Shown in pieces: positions 1-9,300 of a DNA stretch of 64,000 nucleotides (positions are counted from its first letter, which is position 1; every line of letters begins with the position of its first letter). The stretch is from positions 114,341 through 178,340 of the forward strand of contig PAMQ01000007.1 in the NCBI GenBank assembly GCA_002707365.1, given 5' to 3'. Position numbers and translations under genes: made by a program. The notes beneath the pieces are model-generated. The model worked only from the letters and a program-made list of their open reading frames with translations. It was not told the DNA's origin and did no database searches. This DNA comes from Trueperaceae bacterium (GTDB lineage Bacteria > Deinococcota > Deinococci > Deinococcales > Trueperaceae).

Positions 1-2895
1 GGATTGTTTACGGCTGCGTATCCTAACGCTGGTCTGCCCAACGCCTTCGGTGGTTACGATGAAACACCTGAACGGATGCTCGAAACAATGCGGGATTATC
101 TTGACCAAGGGTGGGTCAACATCCTAGGTGGTTGTTGCGGCACCACACCCGAACACATCCGCGCTTTTGCTGAAGCAGCCCGAGATTACGATCCTCGAGT
201 ACCACAACAACCAGCCCCTTATTCCCGGTTTAGCGGTCTCGAATCACTTGTAATCCGGCCCGAAACCAATTTTGTCAACGTCGGCGAACGAACGAATGTT
301 ACTGGATCAAGTCGCTTTGCAAAACTCATCCTACAAGGCAATTTTGACAGCGCCCTCGAAGTAGCTAGATCCCAGGTACAAGGAGGAGCCCAGATAATCG
401 ACGTTAATATGGATGAAGGGATGCTTGACTCGAAGGCGGCTATGGTCCACTTTCTTGACCTTGTTGCATCCGAACCCGACATTGCCCGGGTTCCACTAAT
501 GATAGATTCCTCAAAATGGGAAGTAATTGAGGCTGGACTACAACGAGTACAGGGTAAAGCCCTAGTTAATTCTCTTAGTTTAAAAGACGGCGAGACGGAA
601 TTCCGACACAATGCCGTAAAGGCTCGCCAATATGGCGCCTCAATAGTTGTTATGGCTTTCGACGAGCAGGGTCAAGCAGACACGTTTGAACGACGTATTG
701 AAATACTCAAGCGGGCATACACCATTCTTGTACACGAAATAGGTATCCCGGCTAATGAGGTAATACTAGACCCTAACGTCCTTACTGTAGGAACAGGCCT
801 CGAGGAGCACCGACGATACGCCGTTGACTATTTCCAAACCGTATCTTGGATCAAAGAAAACCTACCTGGCGCCCTAGTTTCCGGAGGAATATCCAACGTT
901 AGCTTTGCGTTCAGGGGTAACCAGGCAGTACGAGAAGCGATGCACGCCTCGTTCCTCTATCACGCCCGTCAAGCGGGCCTAGACATGGGCATTGTAAATC
1001 CATCAATGCTTGAGGTATACGAAGAAATTCCCGCTGAACTACTTCAATGCGTTGAAGACGTACTTTTCGACCGAAGAGACGACGCTACCGAGAGATTAGT
1101 AGAGTTCGCCGCCACAGTTGAAAGTGGGGCCCGCCGCAAAGAACAAAACGACGAATGGCGTAAGCAGCCAGTCGACGAACGCCTCAGACATGCCTTGGTA
1201 CGTGGAATAGTTGAACATGTCGATGATGATGCAGAAGAAGCTTATCAAGCTTATAGATCTCCTCTGGCTGTAATCGAAGGACCGCTAATGGACGGCATGA
1301 ATGAGGTTGGGGACCTGTTTCAATCAGGGAAAATGTTCCTTCCGCAGGTAGTAAAGAGTGCACGGGTAATGAAAAAAGCTGTAGCTCGACTGACACCCTA
1401 CCTAGAAGCCGAACGCGCTGCACATCCTGAAAGAGCTAAAAAAGCCCCCACGATACTCCTCGCGACTGTAAAAGGTGACGTTCACGACATAGGCAAAAAC
1501 ATTGTTGGCGTGGTTCTAGCCTGTAATGGTTTCGAAGTAATTGATCTAGGTGTCATGGTACCAGCAGCCAGCATCCTTGAGGCAGCCCAAAGTAAACAAG
1601 TTTCGATAATCGGCCTATCAGGACTAATTACCCCCTCTCTAGATGAAATGGTACATGTCGCAAAAGAATTGACACGCAATGGATTTAACCTCCCGCTACT
1701 CATAGGTGGAGCCACAACCTCGCGCCTGCACACAGCCGTTAAGATAAGCCCGGCCTATGATGGTCCGACAATCCATGTCAATGACGCATCCCGTAGCGTT
1801 CCGGTAGTGTCACGTGTCCTCGGGGATGAAAGTAAGGCTTTCTCGACTGAAGTCGCCACAGAGTACGCCAATTTACGCGAAACGCACTCGAACAGACGCG
1901 CAGAGAGGCAACTGATTCCTCTCGATGAAGCTCGTGCAAACCGGTTCGCTTTTGATCTTAAAGCAGCCGCTATCACAACTCCATCCAAACTAGGAATTGA
2001 AACCCTCGCAAATTACCCGCTCGAAAGGTTAATAGAGAGAATCGACTGGACACCATTTTTCATGACCTGGGAAATGAAGGGAAGATTCCCTAATATACTC
2101 GACCACCATGAATTTGGTACTGAGGCTCGTAAGCTTTACAATGACGCTCTCAGACTTCTTGATCGTATCCTCGCGCAAAACCTTTTGCAGGCTACTGGCA
2201 TTTTTGGACTCTTTCCTGCCAACTCTGATGGTGACGACCTAGTCCTATACCGGGAAGATCAACCGGATGAGGTTCTCACGGTTTTACATACGCTCCGACA
2301 GCAAATGAAGAAGCGAAATGGCCAACCTAATCTGTGTCTGGCTGACTTCGTCGCACCCCGTACCAGCGGAACCCCTGATTACGTAGGGGCTTTTGCCGTT
2401 ACAGCAGGATTCGGTGTGGAAAAGTTAGCAGCTGGCTTCGAAGCCGACCTCGACGATTACTCGAGCATTCTAGTAAAAGCTCTTGCTGATAGACTCGCTG
2501 AAGCCTTTGCTGAGGAACTGCACGAGCGCGTAAGGAAAGAATTCTGGGGCTATGCGTTATCCGAATCTCTTAGTAACGAGGAATTAATCCAGGAGGATTA
2601 TAGAGGTATTAGGCCAGCACCAGGATATCCTGCCTATCCTGACCATACGGAAAAATCTCTCTTGTTTAGCTTACTTGGTGCAGAACGCCAAACAGGGATT
2701 AGCCTTACCGAGAACTTCGCTATGACCCCCGCCGCTTCCGTTAGTGGTCTTTTCCTGGCCCATCCTGAGGCTCATTATTTTGGCGTAGGGCGCCTCCTAC
2801 CAGATCAGGTCAAAGATTATGCCCAACGCAAGGGACTAACCACTACTGAAACTGAACGCTGGCTTGGACCCAATCTTGGCTACACCCCGAAATGA
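1..2895 (+). CDS. metH: Cobalamin-dependent methionine synthase, 5'-truncated
   Basis: Transfers the methyl group of 5-methyltetrahydrofolate to homocysteine through cobalamin. The reading frame is open from base 1, so the gene begins before the window; roughly 280 N-terminal residues of a protein near 1,230 residues are missing. Visible in order: the end of the homocysteine domain with the zinc-binding GGCCGTT motif (about 127-147), the pterin-binding barrel, the B12 cap, the B12-binding motif DVHDIG (1477-1494) and the C-terminal activation domain with the AdoMet-binding RPAPGYP segment (from about 2611). The protein is otherwise full and intact. It converges on the reductase that supplies its folate substrate, and ahcY lies elsewhere in the window, so three methyl-cycle genes are present. 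Identification is secure. Confidence 0.97.
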   Translation, partial: GLFTAAYPNAGLPNAFGGYDETPERMLETMRDYLDQGWVNILGGCCGTTPEHIRAFAEAARDYDPRVPQQPAPYSRFSGLESLVIRPETNFVNVGERTNVTGSSRFAKLILQGNFDSALEVARSQVQGGAQIIDVNMDEGMLDSKAAMVHFLDLVASEPDIARVPLMIDSSKWEVIEAGLQRVQGKALVNSLSLKDGETEFRHNAVKARQYGASIVVMAFDEQGQADTFERRIEILKRAYTILVHEIGIPANEVILDPNVLTVGTGLEEHRRYAVDYFQTVSWIKENLPGALVSGGISNVSFAFRGNQAVREAMHASFLYHARQAGLDMGIVNPSMLEVYEEIPAELLQCVEDVLFDRRDDATERLVEFAATVESGARRKEQNDEWRKQPVDERLRHALVRGIVEHVDDDAEEAYQAYRSPLAVIEGPLMDGMNEVGDLFQSGKMFLPQVVKSARVMKKAVARLTPYLEAERAAHPERAKKAPTILLATVKGDVHDIGKNIVGVVLACNGFEVIDLGVMVPAASILEAAQSKQVSIIGLSGLITPSLDEMVHVAKELTRNGFNLPLLIGGATTSRLHTAVKISPAYDGPTIHVNDASRSVPVVSRVLGDESKAFSTEVATEYANLRETHSNRRAERQLIPLDEARANRFAFDLKAAAITTPSKLGIETLANYPLERLIERIDWTPFFMTWEMKGRFPNILDHHEFGTEARKLYNDALRLLDRILAQNLLQATGIFGLFPANSDGDDLVLYREDQPDEVLTVLHTLRQQMKKRNGQPNLCLADFVAPRTSGTPDYVGAFAVTAGFGVEKLAAGFEADLDDYSSILVKALADRLAEAFAEELHERVRKEFWGYALSESLSNEELIQEDYRGIRPAPGYPAYPDHTEKSLLFSLLGAERQTGISLTENFAMTPAASVSGLFLAHPEAHYFGVGRLLPDQVKDYAQRKGLTTTETERWLGPNLGYTPK

Positions 2896-2951
2896 TAAGA
2901 AGAAATGTTTTCAATAGCGCGCCATCCTGATGAACCAAAGGTGCTTTGCCT

Positions 2952-3689
2952 TTATATTATTCCGGCCAGATAGTCAGCCACGTCAATGCCAATAGGCATG
3001 AAGTAAGCGTTCCCATTGCGGGATTGCAACAAACTGAAGGCTTCCCCAGCTAACCGTCTAGACCATTCAAGGTTAGGTCGGAAATCAACAGGGAAAATAG
3101 CTCGATTACGAGCCTGCCAATAACGCATTGATCTTTGTGAAGTTATGGTAGTAAAGCCCCAAAAAATCTGTACACCAGAAAGAAGTTCGGAGTAGATATC
3201 CAAAAGACGAAGATCAAAGAAGGGTTGGGTGAACAGCCCACAAGCTCCTGCCTCAAGCTTCTGGTGAGCGTACTCTATTTCGGCTTGGAATCCCTGCCTA
3301 TACGGATCAAGAGCTCCGTAAATGCGAACTCCTGGTAACTCATCGCGAAATTTTTTAATCACGGTTAGCGTACTCGTGCCATATACCGTCTGTGACATTT
3401 CGGCCGGCATATCGCCAGAAATAACGACAACTTCTGTAACCCCAGTAGCCTGTAACTCATTGGCCATCGCAAGTGGTGCCTCCGGGTTTACATCCATAGC
3501 TCTAATATGAGGAATAACGTGTGGAACATACTTTCTTGCAATCGTACAGGCCTCCCAGCTCCTCATTTCAAAGCGGTGGATATCAGGCACGTTTATGGTG
3601 TCGACGCTGGGAAAGTAATTTTGTACCTGGCCAAGTTGACCTTCAAGATCTATTTTATTTCTAGGCACCAACTCAACAGATACACGCAT
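2952..3689 (-). CDS. metF: Methylenetetrahydrofolate reductase family protein (short form)
   Basis: Probable flavoprotein reducing 5,10-methylene- to 5-methyltetrahydrofolate, the substrate of the convergent metH. At 245 residues it is shorter than the usual 280-300. Family hallmarks remain: Glu6 in VELVP near the N-terminus, the SGDMP loop with Asp93 (RGD in E. coli) and Gln155 in TQPFFD. The missing length seems to be spread over loops and the C-terminus. The ATG at 3689 has no Shine-Dalgarno sequence but sits 7 nt after TAGAAT, which suggests a leaderless mRNA. The short intergenic gap to metH contains a weak AAAGG/CCTTT hairpin that could end both transcripts. Family assignment is good; exact activity is inferred. 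Confidence 0.8.
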   Translation of the reverse strand: MRVSVELVPRNKIDLEGQLGQVQNYFPSVDTINVPDIHRFEMRSWEACTIARKYVPHVIPHIRAMDVNPEAPLAMANELQATGVTEVVVISGDMPAEMSQTVYGTSTLTVIKKFRDELPGVRIYGALDPYRQGFQAEIEYAHQKLEAGACGLFTQPFFDLRLLDIYSELLSGVQIFWGFTTITSQRSMRYWQARNRAIFPVDFRPNLEWSRRLAGEAFSLLQSRNGNAYFMPIGIDVADYLAGII

Positions 3690-3696
3690 ACGTTAG

Positions 3697-3702
3697 ATTC
3701 TA
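3697..3702 (-). promoter_or_regulatory. -10 box of the metF-like gene (leaderless type)
   Basis: On the minus strand TAGAAT is followed by 7 nt and then the ATG at 3689. No ribosome-binding site lies between. A convincing -35 box is not visible. Confidence 0.45.
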
Positions 3703-3727
3703 GCCCACCAATGCAGGGCCAGTTAGT

Positions 3728-4651
3728 CTATTCCTCTAACTCGTTAGGTCCCTCAGCCTCTATAAAGATCCGACGGATGTCAGGATGTGCAACTTTAATA
3801 GCGCGTTCGATCCTTTTAATGGCAGATACGATGTCGATCCGGCCATCATCAGCTACAAATCTAACGCCAAGATTTAACAGTATTTGTCGAGAACTAAAGT
3901 GCATAGTTAACGGGTCATATACTTCCAAGACAGCTTCGTCAGCTTCTGCGATCGCCCGCACACTTTCGATAGTTTCCATATCAGCACTTTCACCGATCAA
4001 AAGAGCTTTGCTTTCAAAAGCAAGAAATGCAGCGACAAGGCAAAGGATAACACCGATTACTATGGAGGCGACTCCGTCTAGAATAGGCATTCCTAATAAT
4101 TGACCTAGAAAAACCCCCAAGAAGGCCACTAACAAGCCCAGCATTGCCGCAGTATCCTCGGCAAGAACCGTGAACACTGCCGGGTTCTTACTCGCCCGCA
4201 GGGCCCGAAAAAAGGGAGTGTCGCCTTCAGCTTTGCGTAACTCCTTATAAGCCAAAATCCAAGCAGCCGATTCAACTACAAACGCAATACTTAAAACAAC
4301 GTAGTTCCAGGTTGGATTATCAATGGTAACCGGGTGCCTTACGTGCTTGATGCCTTCATAAAAAGATAATCCTCCCCCAAAACCAAACAGTATTATGGCA
4401 ACAACAAAACTCCAGAAATACAGTTCTTTCCCATACCCAAAAGGGTGCCTAGCATCCGGAGGTTTGCGACTTCGACGAAGACCAAGTAGAATCAGGGCCT
4501 GATTACTCGTGTCAACAACCGAGTGCACACCCTCAGAAAACATAGCTGAACTACCAGTGACGGCAGATGCCAAAAACTTGGTGATTGCAATTACAAAATT
4601 CGCAACGAGTGCGCTGTATACAGCAACGGGACTTCCAGATTCTGAGGCCAT
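3728..4651 (-). CDS. Cation diffusion facilitator, ZnT9 (SLC30A9)-like
   Basis: Inner-membrane cation transporter of the CDF family with about six membrane segments. The first metal-site helix has SEGVHSVVDTSNQ with His43 and Asp47. The second site is the unusual LAEDTAAMLG (Glu165, Asp166) instead of the common HxxxD. The RHPFGYG loop is also present. HSxxDTxNQ together with LEDTAA is the pattern of the ZnT9 branch rather than of bacterial ZitB or FieF. A cytoplasmic C-terminal domain of about 90 residues follows the last helix. The gene is transcribed toward the metF-like gene. TATTAT lies 9 nt before the ATG, so the leader would be very short. Substrate unknown, possibly Zn or Mn. Confidence 0.88.
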   Translation of the reverse strand: MASESGSPVAVYSALVANFVIAITKFLASAVTGSSAMFSEGVHSVVDTSNQALILLGLRRSRKPPDARHPFGYGKELYFWSFVVAIILFGFGGGLSFYEGIKHVRHPVTIDNPTWNYVVLSIAFVVESAAWILAYKELRKAEGDTPFFRALRASKNPAVFTVLAEDTAAMLGLLVAFLGVFLGQLLGMPILDGVASIVIGVILCLVAAFLAFESKALLIGESADMETIESVRAIAEADEAVLEVYDPLTMHFSSRQILLNLGVRFVADDGRIDIVSAIKRIERAIKVAHPDIRRIFIEAEGPNELEE

Positions 4652-4926
4652 TTACAAACCATAATACCCCTCTTAATAACCTCCTAATGGGAAATAAACG
4701 TCCTAACGGTTTCTGAGGCCCACCTTAGCCACCGCCCTAAGGGTCACAAAGAAATATCTTGTGCTCATTTAGCCTTAAAGAGTGAGGCTCTTAACAATAT
4801 TTCCAAAAGTTAAGCATATTCTTATAGCCCCTTGTTCCGACCTCCCTTCTATTCTCACTTTCTCTTCTAAGCAAGGGCTTGAACCTTCTTTTCCGTTTCG
4901 AGTCCCGTGTGCGATTAGCTAGAATC

Positions 4927-6162
4927 TCAATTTTTATACTGGCCAAATATGAGAGCACAATTCTGACCACCAAAAGCAAACGAGTTGGAAATGGCATACC
5001 TTACCGTTACTTCCCTAGCCTCATTTGGGACCACGTCGAGCCCAATATCTGGATCAGAATTAAGATGATTAATCGTAGGCGGAACAACCTGCGAAGATAT
5101 CGCTTGGATTGCTGCTATGGCCTCAACGGCTCCTGCCGCACCAAGAAGATGCCCGGTCATAGATTTTGTAGAGGAGACAGGGAGCATTTTGGCGTACCTT
5201 CCGAATACAGCCCGAATAGCTTCAGCCTCAGCCCGGTCACCCAAAGGCGTTGAAGTTCCATGGGCGTTGAGGTAACCGATCTCAGACGGTTCTAAACAAG
5301 CCTCTTTTAAAGCAGCTTGCATAGCTAAGGCTGCGCCCCTACCATCGGGACGTGGTTCAGTCATGTGGTAGGCGTCAGCGCTACGCCCAAAACCAATCAG
5401 TTCTCCATGAATGTGCGCTCCTCGGGTTTTGGCATGTTCCAAAGTTTCAAGCAGCACGACTGCCGAACCCTCGCCTAAAACAAAGCCATCTCTGTCTTTA
5501 CTAAATGGTCGACTAGCCCGGATAGGGTCATCGTTACGAGTAGAAAGGGCTCGCATGACGGAAAAGCTTCCTATGCCCATCGGGGTAATTATGGCCTCAG
5601 ACCCACCAGCAACCATTACATCAGCCTCCCCGAATTGAAGCATTCTATAGGCGCTTCCTATAGCTTCTGCACCTGTCGTACAAGCTGTCACTACAGTTGA
5701 ACTGGGACCCATAAACCCAAACCTCATGGCTATTTTGCTCGCGGCCATGTTACTAATCATCATTGGAATGAAGAAAGGACTTATCCTTAACGGATGACGT
5801 TCAGCGGCAACCCTACTCTGGGCTTCCCAAGTTTCCATCCCACCTATCCCGCTACCTACTAACGTGCCTATTCTGGTTCTATCTTCCCTATCTGGGATCA
5901 GTCCACTTTCTTCTATTGCAAGCTCTGCAGCAATAACTGCAAGCTGTGCGTATCGATCCATCCGCCGTTGTTCTTTTGTGTCAAGCCACCGGTCCACTGG
6001 AACGTCTACTTCGGCTGCTATACGTACAGGGTAATCCGAGGCATCAAATCGTCGGATCGGACCTACACCACTATGACCTTTAAGTTGCCCCTCATGAAAA
6101 TCAAGCGTACCAACTCCGATAGGAGTAACAGGGCCCATACCTGTCACAACCACCCGATTCAC
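4927..6162 (-). CDS. fabF: Beta-ketoacyl-ACP synthase II
   Basis: Condensing enzyme of fatty-acid elongation, joining malonyl-ACP to acyl-ACP. The 411-residue thiolase-fold protein carries nucleophile Cys161 in VVTACTTG, His301 in NAHGTSTPLGD and the KSMTGHLLGAAG motif with Lys333 and His338, that is, the full Cys-His-His set. The start is GTG at 6162, giving the canonical N-terminus NRVVVTGMG. There is no acpP or other fab gene next to it, unlike most fab clusters. No strong Shine-Dalgarno sequence precedes the start; a putative promoter lies about 65 nt upstream. Family is secure; FabF rather than FabB follows from overall sequence. Confidence 0.95.
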   Translation of the reverse strand: MNRVVVTGMGPVTPIGVGTLDFHEGQLKGHSGVGPIRRFDASDYPVRIAAEVDVPVDRWLDTKEQRRMDRYAQLAVIAAELAIEESGLIPDREDRTRIGTLVGSGIGGMETWEAQSRVAAERHPLRISPFFIPMMISNMAASKIAMRFGFMGPSSTVVTACTTGAEAIGSAYRMLQFGEADVMVAGGSEAIITPMGIGSFSVMRALSTRNDDPIRASRPFSKDRDGFVLGEGSAVVLLETLEHAKTRGAHIHGELIGFGRSADAYHMTEPRPDGRGAALAMQAALKEACLEPSEIGYLNAHGTSTPLGDRAEAEAIRAVFGRYAKMLPVSSTKSMTGHLLGAAGAVEAIAAIQAISSQVVPPTINHLNSDPDIGLDVVPNEAREVTVRYAISNSFAFGGQNCALIFGQYKN

Positions 6163-6226
6163 AGGTTAGTCTCGATAAGTTCATGCTCTAATCGAATGGC
6201 CTTAAGAGACCTCCGCGCTTCACAGA

Positions 6227-6254
6227 ATAATAACAATCTTGTTCTCGGAAACAA
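6227..6254 (-). promoter_or_regulatory. Putative fabF promoter
   Basis: On the minus strand TTGTTT (6254-6249), a 16-nt spacer and TATTAT (6232-6227) form a sigma-70-like promoter about 65 nt upstream of the fabF GTG. Confidence 0.35.
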
Positions 6255-6429
6255 TTTTGTGAAAGAGCTAATAACGCCTCTTGTTTGGTGTCGCTTGCAA
6301 TCATTTGTATGTATGTTCCAGATACTCATGTTCCGCATTCGACTTGCAATAGTTCGGGTTAACCATCGCTCAAAGTTACACGCTTTATAGACATAGAAAA
6401 TTGACCCGATCTGTAACTCCATAAAGATT

Positions 6430-6654
6430 CTATTCGGCCCTGTCCCGGACTGTCCACCACAATAAACCACCAATTCCTAGTACTAAAAAAGCGACTCTAA
6501 CAGGGCTAGCATTAAAAAATTCAAACTGGAAAACAATCCCTAATAACGCGACAAATAGAAATGACAACCCTATTCCCATAAAAGCTAAGGCTATCCTTCT
6601 GTAAGTCCGTCGAGAATCCTCGTCCATCATCGAACTCATTATAGCCATGTTCAC
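6430..6654 (-). CDS. Small two-helix membrane protein, hypothetical
   Basis: A 74-residue (or 72-residue from the ATG at 6648) protein with a short charged N-terminus rich in Met, Asp and Arg and two hydrophobic helices (about residues 22-44 and 52-67), ending in charged RDRAE. This is the shape of a genuine small inner-membrane protein and not of a shadow frame. No family recognised. It lies upstream of fabF on the same strand but is separated by about 270 nt. The start is uncertain because GTG at 6654 and ATG at 6648 and 6639 are all in frame and none has a strong ribosome-binding site. Confidence 0.55.
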   Translation of the reverse strand: MNMAIMSSMMDEDSRRTYRRIALAFMGIGLSFLFVALLGIVFQFEFFNASPVRVAFLVLGIGGLLWWTVRDRAE

Positions 6655-6898
6655 TTAAATGGCAGCTTTTCTTGTTTACTACGGGTATCCTATTTTAGAT
6701 TAATGAACCCAAACCCACAAATACGACATAAGAACGCTGGCAGCAATCCAGAACATATAGTTAGGCGGAGTAACAAAACAGGTCGCTTTCAAAAAACCCA
6801 AGAGATCTTACCCGATTTTATGGAACGGGCTCAGGTCACAACTGAGGAGTTCGCAATATCCATCTACACTAATTACCGAAGCAAAGACCAGCGCTTGC

Positions 6899-6904
6899 TA
6901 ACAT
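6899..6904 (+). promoter_or_regulatory. -10 box of the plus-strand PhyH gene (leaderless type)
   Basis: TAACAT is followed by exactly 7 nt and the ATG at 6912, with no Shine-Dalgarno sequence between. Confidence 0.4.
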
Positions 6905-6911
6905 AATCGGT

Positions 6912-7796
6912 ATGGATAATATGCCGGGCCTTAAGCCTGACCTCACGCCCGAGGCTCTTACGTTACTTCATGAGCCACCACCAAAAGACATCGACGAATT
7001 CCTGAGTCAACCTTACGTTATTGAGCGGACAAAAATTGATGAGTACGAGGAAAAAGGCTTTGTGAAGCTTGAGAAGGTTATCAGTGGTCGTGCTCTGGAA
7101 TACTACCGGGAACTTATCGGTTTCGCTGTTGGACACGTTTTTAAAGACGACAGTCGACCTCTAAGCGATAAACCTGTCTATGAGAGAAGCTTTTTGCAGG
7201 CTTTTAATCTCTGGTTAGAATACCCAGCCATTAAGCACTTCGTGTTCAGCACCCGCTTTGCTCAATTAGCTCGGGATCTAATGAGAGTTGACGGCGTAAG
7301 GCTTTGGTTCGACCAAGCACTCTACAAGCAGCCAGGAGGTCGTATCACTGATTACCATCAAGATGCTGGCCTATGGCCTGTGCACCCGCCACAAAAGACC
7401 ACAACCATGTGGTTGGCTCTAGTCGATGTTTCACAAGCTAAAGGCTGCATGTCTTTTGCTAAAGGTAGTCACCTGCTCTCTCGAGAGACCGAGTTCATTG
7501 ATATCTTCAATGCCCAAGAAGAGATTGAATTAGGGGACAACATGCAGCAGCTTGACTGGGAATGGGTACCCCTAGCAAGCGGAGATTGTACTTTCCACTC
7601 GGGAGTTACCTACCACCGAGCAGCAGGAAACAGAACGAGCATGATGAGGGAAGCTATGACTATCGTATACATGGTGCATGATGCGATATACGACTTCCCT
7701 GAATCTAATCCCAAGGCTGACAGACACGGGAAAGCTACTACGGGACTAAAACGTGGTGACGTGATTGATAGTCCAATCACGCCACGTCTTTTATGA
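6912..7796 (+). CDS. Phytanoyl-CoA dioxygenase (PhyH) family protein
   Basis: Predicted Fe(II)/2-oxoglutarate-dependent oxygenase that hydroxylates a small organic substrate. The 294-residue cupin fold shows the iron-binding HxD as His149-Gln-Asp151 (YHQDAG), a distal His at 229 or 235 in FHSGVTYH, and Arg242 as the likely 2-oxoglutarate anchor. The N-terminal 40 residues precede the domain and are rich in Pro, Asp and Glu. It is transcribed toward a second PhyH protein on the other strand, and the two are only distantly similar. The substrate cannot be read from sequence; such proteins are numerous in marine heterotrophs. Confidence 0.85.
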   Translation: MDNMPGLKPDLTPEALTLLHEPPPKDIDEFLSQPYVIERTKIDEYEEKGFVKLEKVISGRALEYYRELIGFAVGHVFKDDSRPLSDKPVYERSFLQAFNLWLEYPAIKHFVFSTRFAQLARDLMRVDGVRLWFDQALYKQPGGRITDYHQDAGLWPVHPPQKTTTMWLALVDVSQAKGCMSFAKGSHLLSRETEFIDIFNAQEEIELGDNMQQLDWEWVPLASGDCTFHSGVTYHRAAGNRTSMMREAMTIVYMVHDAIYDFPESNPKADRHGKATTGLKRGDVIDSPITPRLL

Positions 7797-7840
7797 AGAG
7801 CTTTTACCTCTAGGGGGTTTTTCTAAATACACTGTTGTCT

Positions 7841-8647
7841 TTAGCCTTGTGATAGAAGCGCTTCTTCGCCACGCCGCTCCCGATAACCGTGAACCATAAC
7901 ACCTGGCCTCCCGAGGCTCTGCCCTGCTAACTGAGTATTGTGCGGATCACGGTAACCGATCCGGACCATGCGCCTTGGTTGATCAGTAGTATTGATATAC
8001 GATCCGTGAACCGTGTAGTAACAGAAGCAGACTACATCCCCCCGCTTAGCCGGAACAGGTATGGTTTCCTCTAATCTCCATACTTCTGTTGGCAAATGCG
8101 GCTCGCAAGGACCGTCCTCAGTCTCTATAACATGCTTTAAGGCCCCATTTTTGTTTGATCCAGGAAGGAAACGAATCTCACCATTTTCGTGGTTAGTATC
8201 GTCTAAATGCACTAGAACATCAATGAATTTCTCGTTCTCGTGGGCGTAAAAGGGGTGGTCTTGATGCATTGGGAAAGGGTGACCGGTCTGAGGAGGTTTG
8301 ATGTGCATCGTCGAATGATGAAGCTCTACGTTAGGACCAAGCAAACCAGCCATGGCCTCGGTTAGCTTAAGCTTAGTTACCGCTCTTGCCCAGGCTGTAG
8401 AGTAGAAATGAAGATCATGCATAGCAGTCAATTTGGACTTCTTTTCGATCTCAGGATCCATATAGGCCTGGCGCCAAGGACCTGTCCAACCCGGACTCGT
8501 GAATGACCATTCTTCCACCAGGCGATCTAACTCGTGAGACAGCTCCTCTGTCTCTTCAAGACTGAACATTTCGGGAATATGAAGGTAACCATTTTCGTGG
8601 TAAAAAGCGATCTGGTTAGAGCTCAGTATTTTTTTGCTCAGTGTCAT
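7841..8647 (-). CDS. Phytanoyl-CoA dioxygenase (PhyH) family protein
   Basis: Second predicted non-heme iron oxygenase, 268 residues. Iron ligands are His128 and Asp130 (MHQDHPFY) and His214 (TVHGSYIN), with an Arg further downstream in RRMVRIGYRDP suited to bind 2-oxoglutarate. A conserved LPGSNKNG loop precedes the distal His. Translation starts at ATG 8647 with GGAGA about 6 nt upstream, so unlike the facing PhyH gene it has a normal leader. The two genes converge with a 44-nt gap. Role probably catabolic hydroxylation; substrate unknown. Confidence 0.87.
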   Translation of the reverse strand: MTLSKKILSSNQIAFYHENGYLHIPEMFSLEETEELSHELDRLVEEWSFTSPGWTGPWRQAYMDPEIEKKSKLTAMHDLHFYSTAWARAVTKLKLTEAMAGLLGPNVELHHSTMHIKPPQTGHPFPMHQDHPFYAHENEKFIDVLVHLDDTNHENGEIRFLPGSNKNGALKHVIETEDGPCEPHLPTEVWRLEETIPVPAKRGDVVCFCYYTVHGSYINTTDQPRRMVRIGYRDPHNTQLAGQSLGRPGVMVHGYRERRGEEALLSQG

Positions 8648-8684
8648 AATGGATCTCCAAACTAACTATCCACCTTGAAACGCA

Positions 8685-9248
8685 TCAATGATAGCAAAAA
8701 CAATTCGTGGTGTGATCGTTAACTAGCCCATTAGCTTGCATGTAGGCATAAGCAACTTTTGGACCTACAAAGACAAACCCTCTCCGTTTCATATCTTGAC
8801 TTAATTGAAGAGCTACAACAGTATAAGTGGGAACCTCGTCTTGATGTTTCCAGGAATTAACAATCTGTTTACCATCAACGAAACTCCACAAATACTTACT
8901 GAAACTACCAAAATGATTCTGTATAGCCAGAAAAGCTTGGGCATTGGTAACAGCTGCGTTAATCTTTCTTCTATTACGAATTATGCTGGAATCTAACAGA
9001 AGGGTGTCGATCCTGGCTCGGGTATAAGTTGAAACAATTTCTGGATCAAATCCGTCAAAAACCTTACGGAAGTTCTCACGCTTTTTGAGGATTGTCCACC
9101 AACTTAGGCCTGCCTGAAAACACTCAAGAACCAAGAATTCAAACAGGATTAGGTCGTCATGAGTCGGTAAACCCCATTCCTGATCGTGATAGGCAACATA
9201 AAGCGGGTCGTCGATCACCCATGCGCACCGTTGGACCTCAAAATCCAT
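8685..9248 (-). CDS. tag: DNA-3-methyladenine glycosylase I
   Basis: Base-excision repair enzyme removing 3-methyladenine from alkylated DNA. The 187-residue protein has the Tag zinc ligands Cys8, His21 (AYHDQEWG), His179 and Cys183 (NDHTTNCFC), and the helix-hairpin-helix region FQAGLSWWTILKKRENFR. Length matches E. coli Tag. The ATG at 9248 follows a near-consensus promoter by only 6 nt. The gene lies just upstream of a PhyH gene on the same strand with a 37-nt gap, so they may be co-transcribed. Confidence 0.95.
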   Translation of the reverse strand: MDFEVQRCAWVIDDPLYVAYHDQEWGLPTHDDLILFEFLVLECFQAGLSWWTILKKRENFRKVFDGFDPEIVSTYTRARIDTLLLDSSIIRNRRKINAAVTNAQAFLAIQNHFGSFSKYLWSFVDGKQIVNSWKHQDEVPTYTVVALQLSQDMKRRGFVFVGPKVAYAYMQANGLVNDHTTNCFCYH

Positions 9249-9254
9249 GAGACC

Positions 9255-9282
9255 ATTCTAAATGGTAGTTTGACAGTGTAAA
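9255..9282 (-). promoter_or_regulatory. tag promoter, leaderless type
   Basis: On the minus strand: TTTACA (9282-9277), a 16-nt spacer, TAGAAT (9260-9255), then 6 nt to the ATG. The predicted transcription start coincides with the start codon. Confidence 0.6.
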
Positions 9283-9300
9283 CTCCGGATAACTTTAGGA

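Noticed and set aside
4885-4920. tRNA-like T-loop (TTTCGAGTCCCG) near 4895
   Set aside because: The flanking 5-bp T-stem does not pair and no anticodon arm or acceptor stem can be drawn.
4791-4997. 68-codon minus-strand ORF overlapping the fabF 3' end
   Set aside because: Shadow frame of fabF extended into AT-rich intergenic DNA; no recognisable features.
6159-6473. 104-codon ORF overlapping the fabF start as GTGA
   Set aside because: The overlap is suggestive, but the composition (many Cys, His, Trp, Arg) is unlike neighbouring proteins, there is no ribosome-binding site, and the putative fabF promoter lies inside it.
6703-6906. 67-codon ORF upstream of the plus-strand PhyH gene
   Set aside because: No ribosome-binding site, low-complexity hydrophilic composition, no family, and it runs through the -10 box of the downstream gene.
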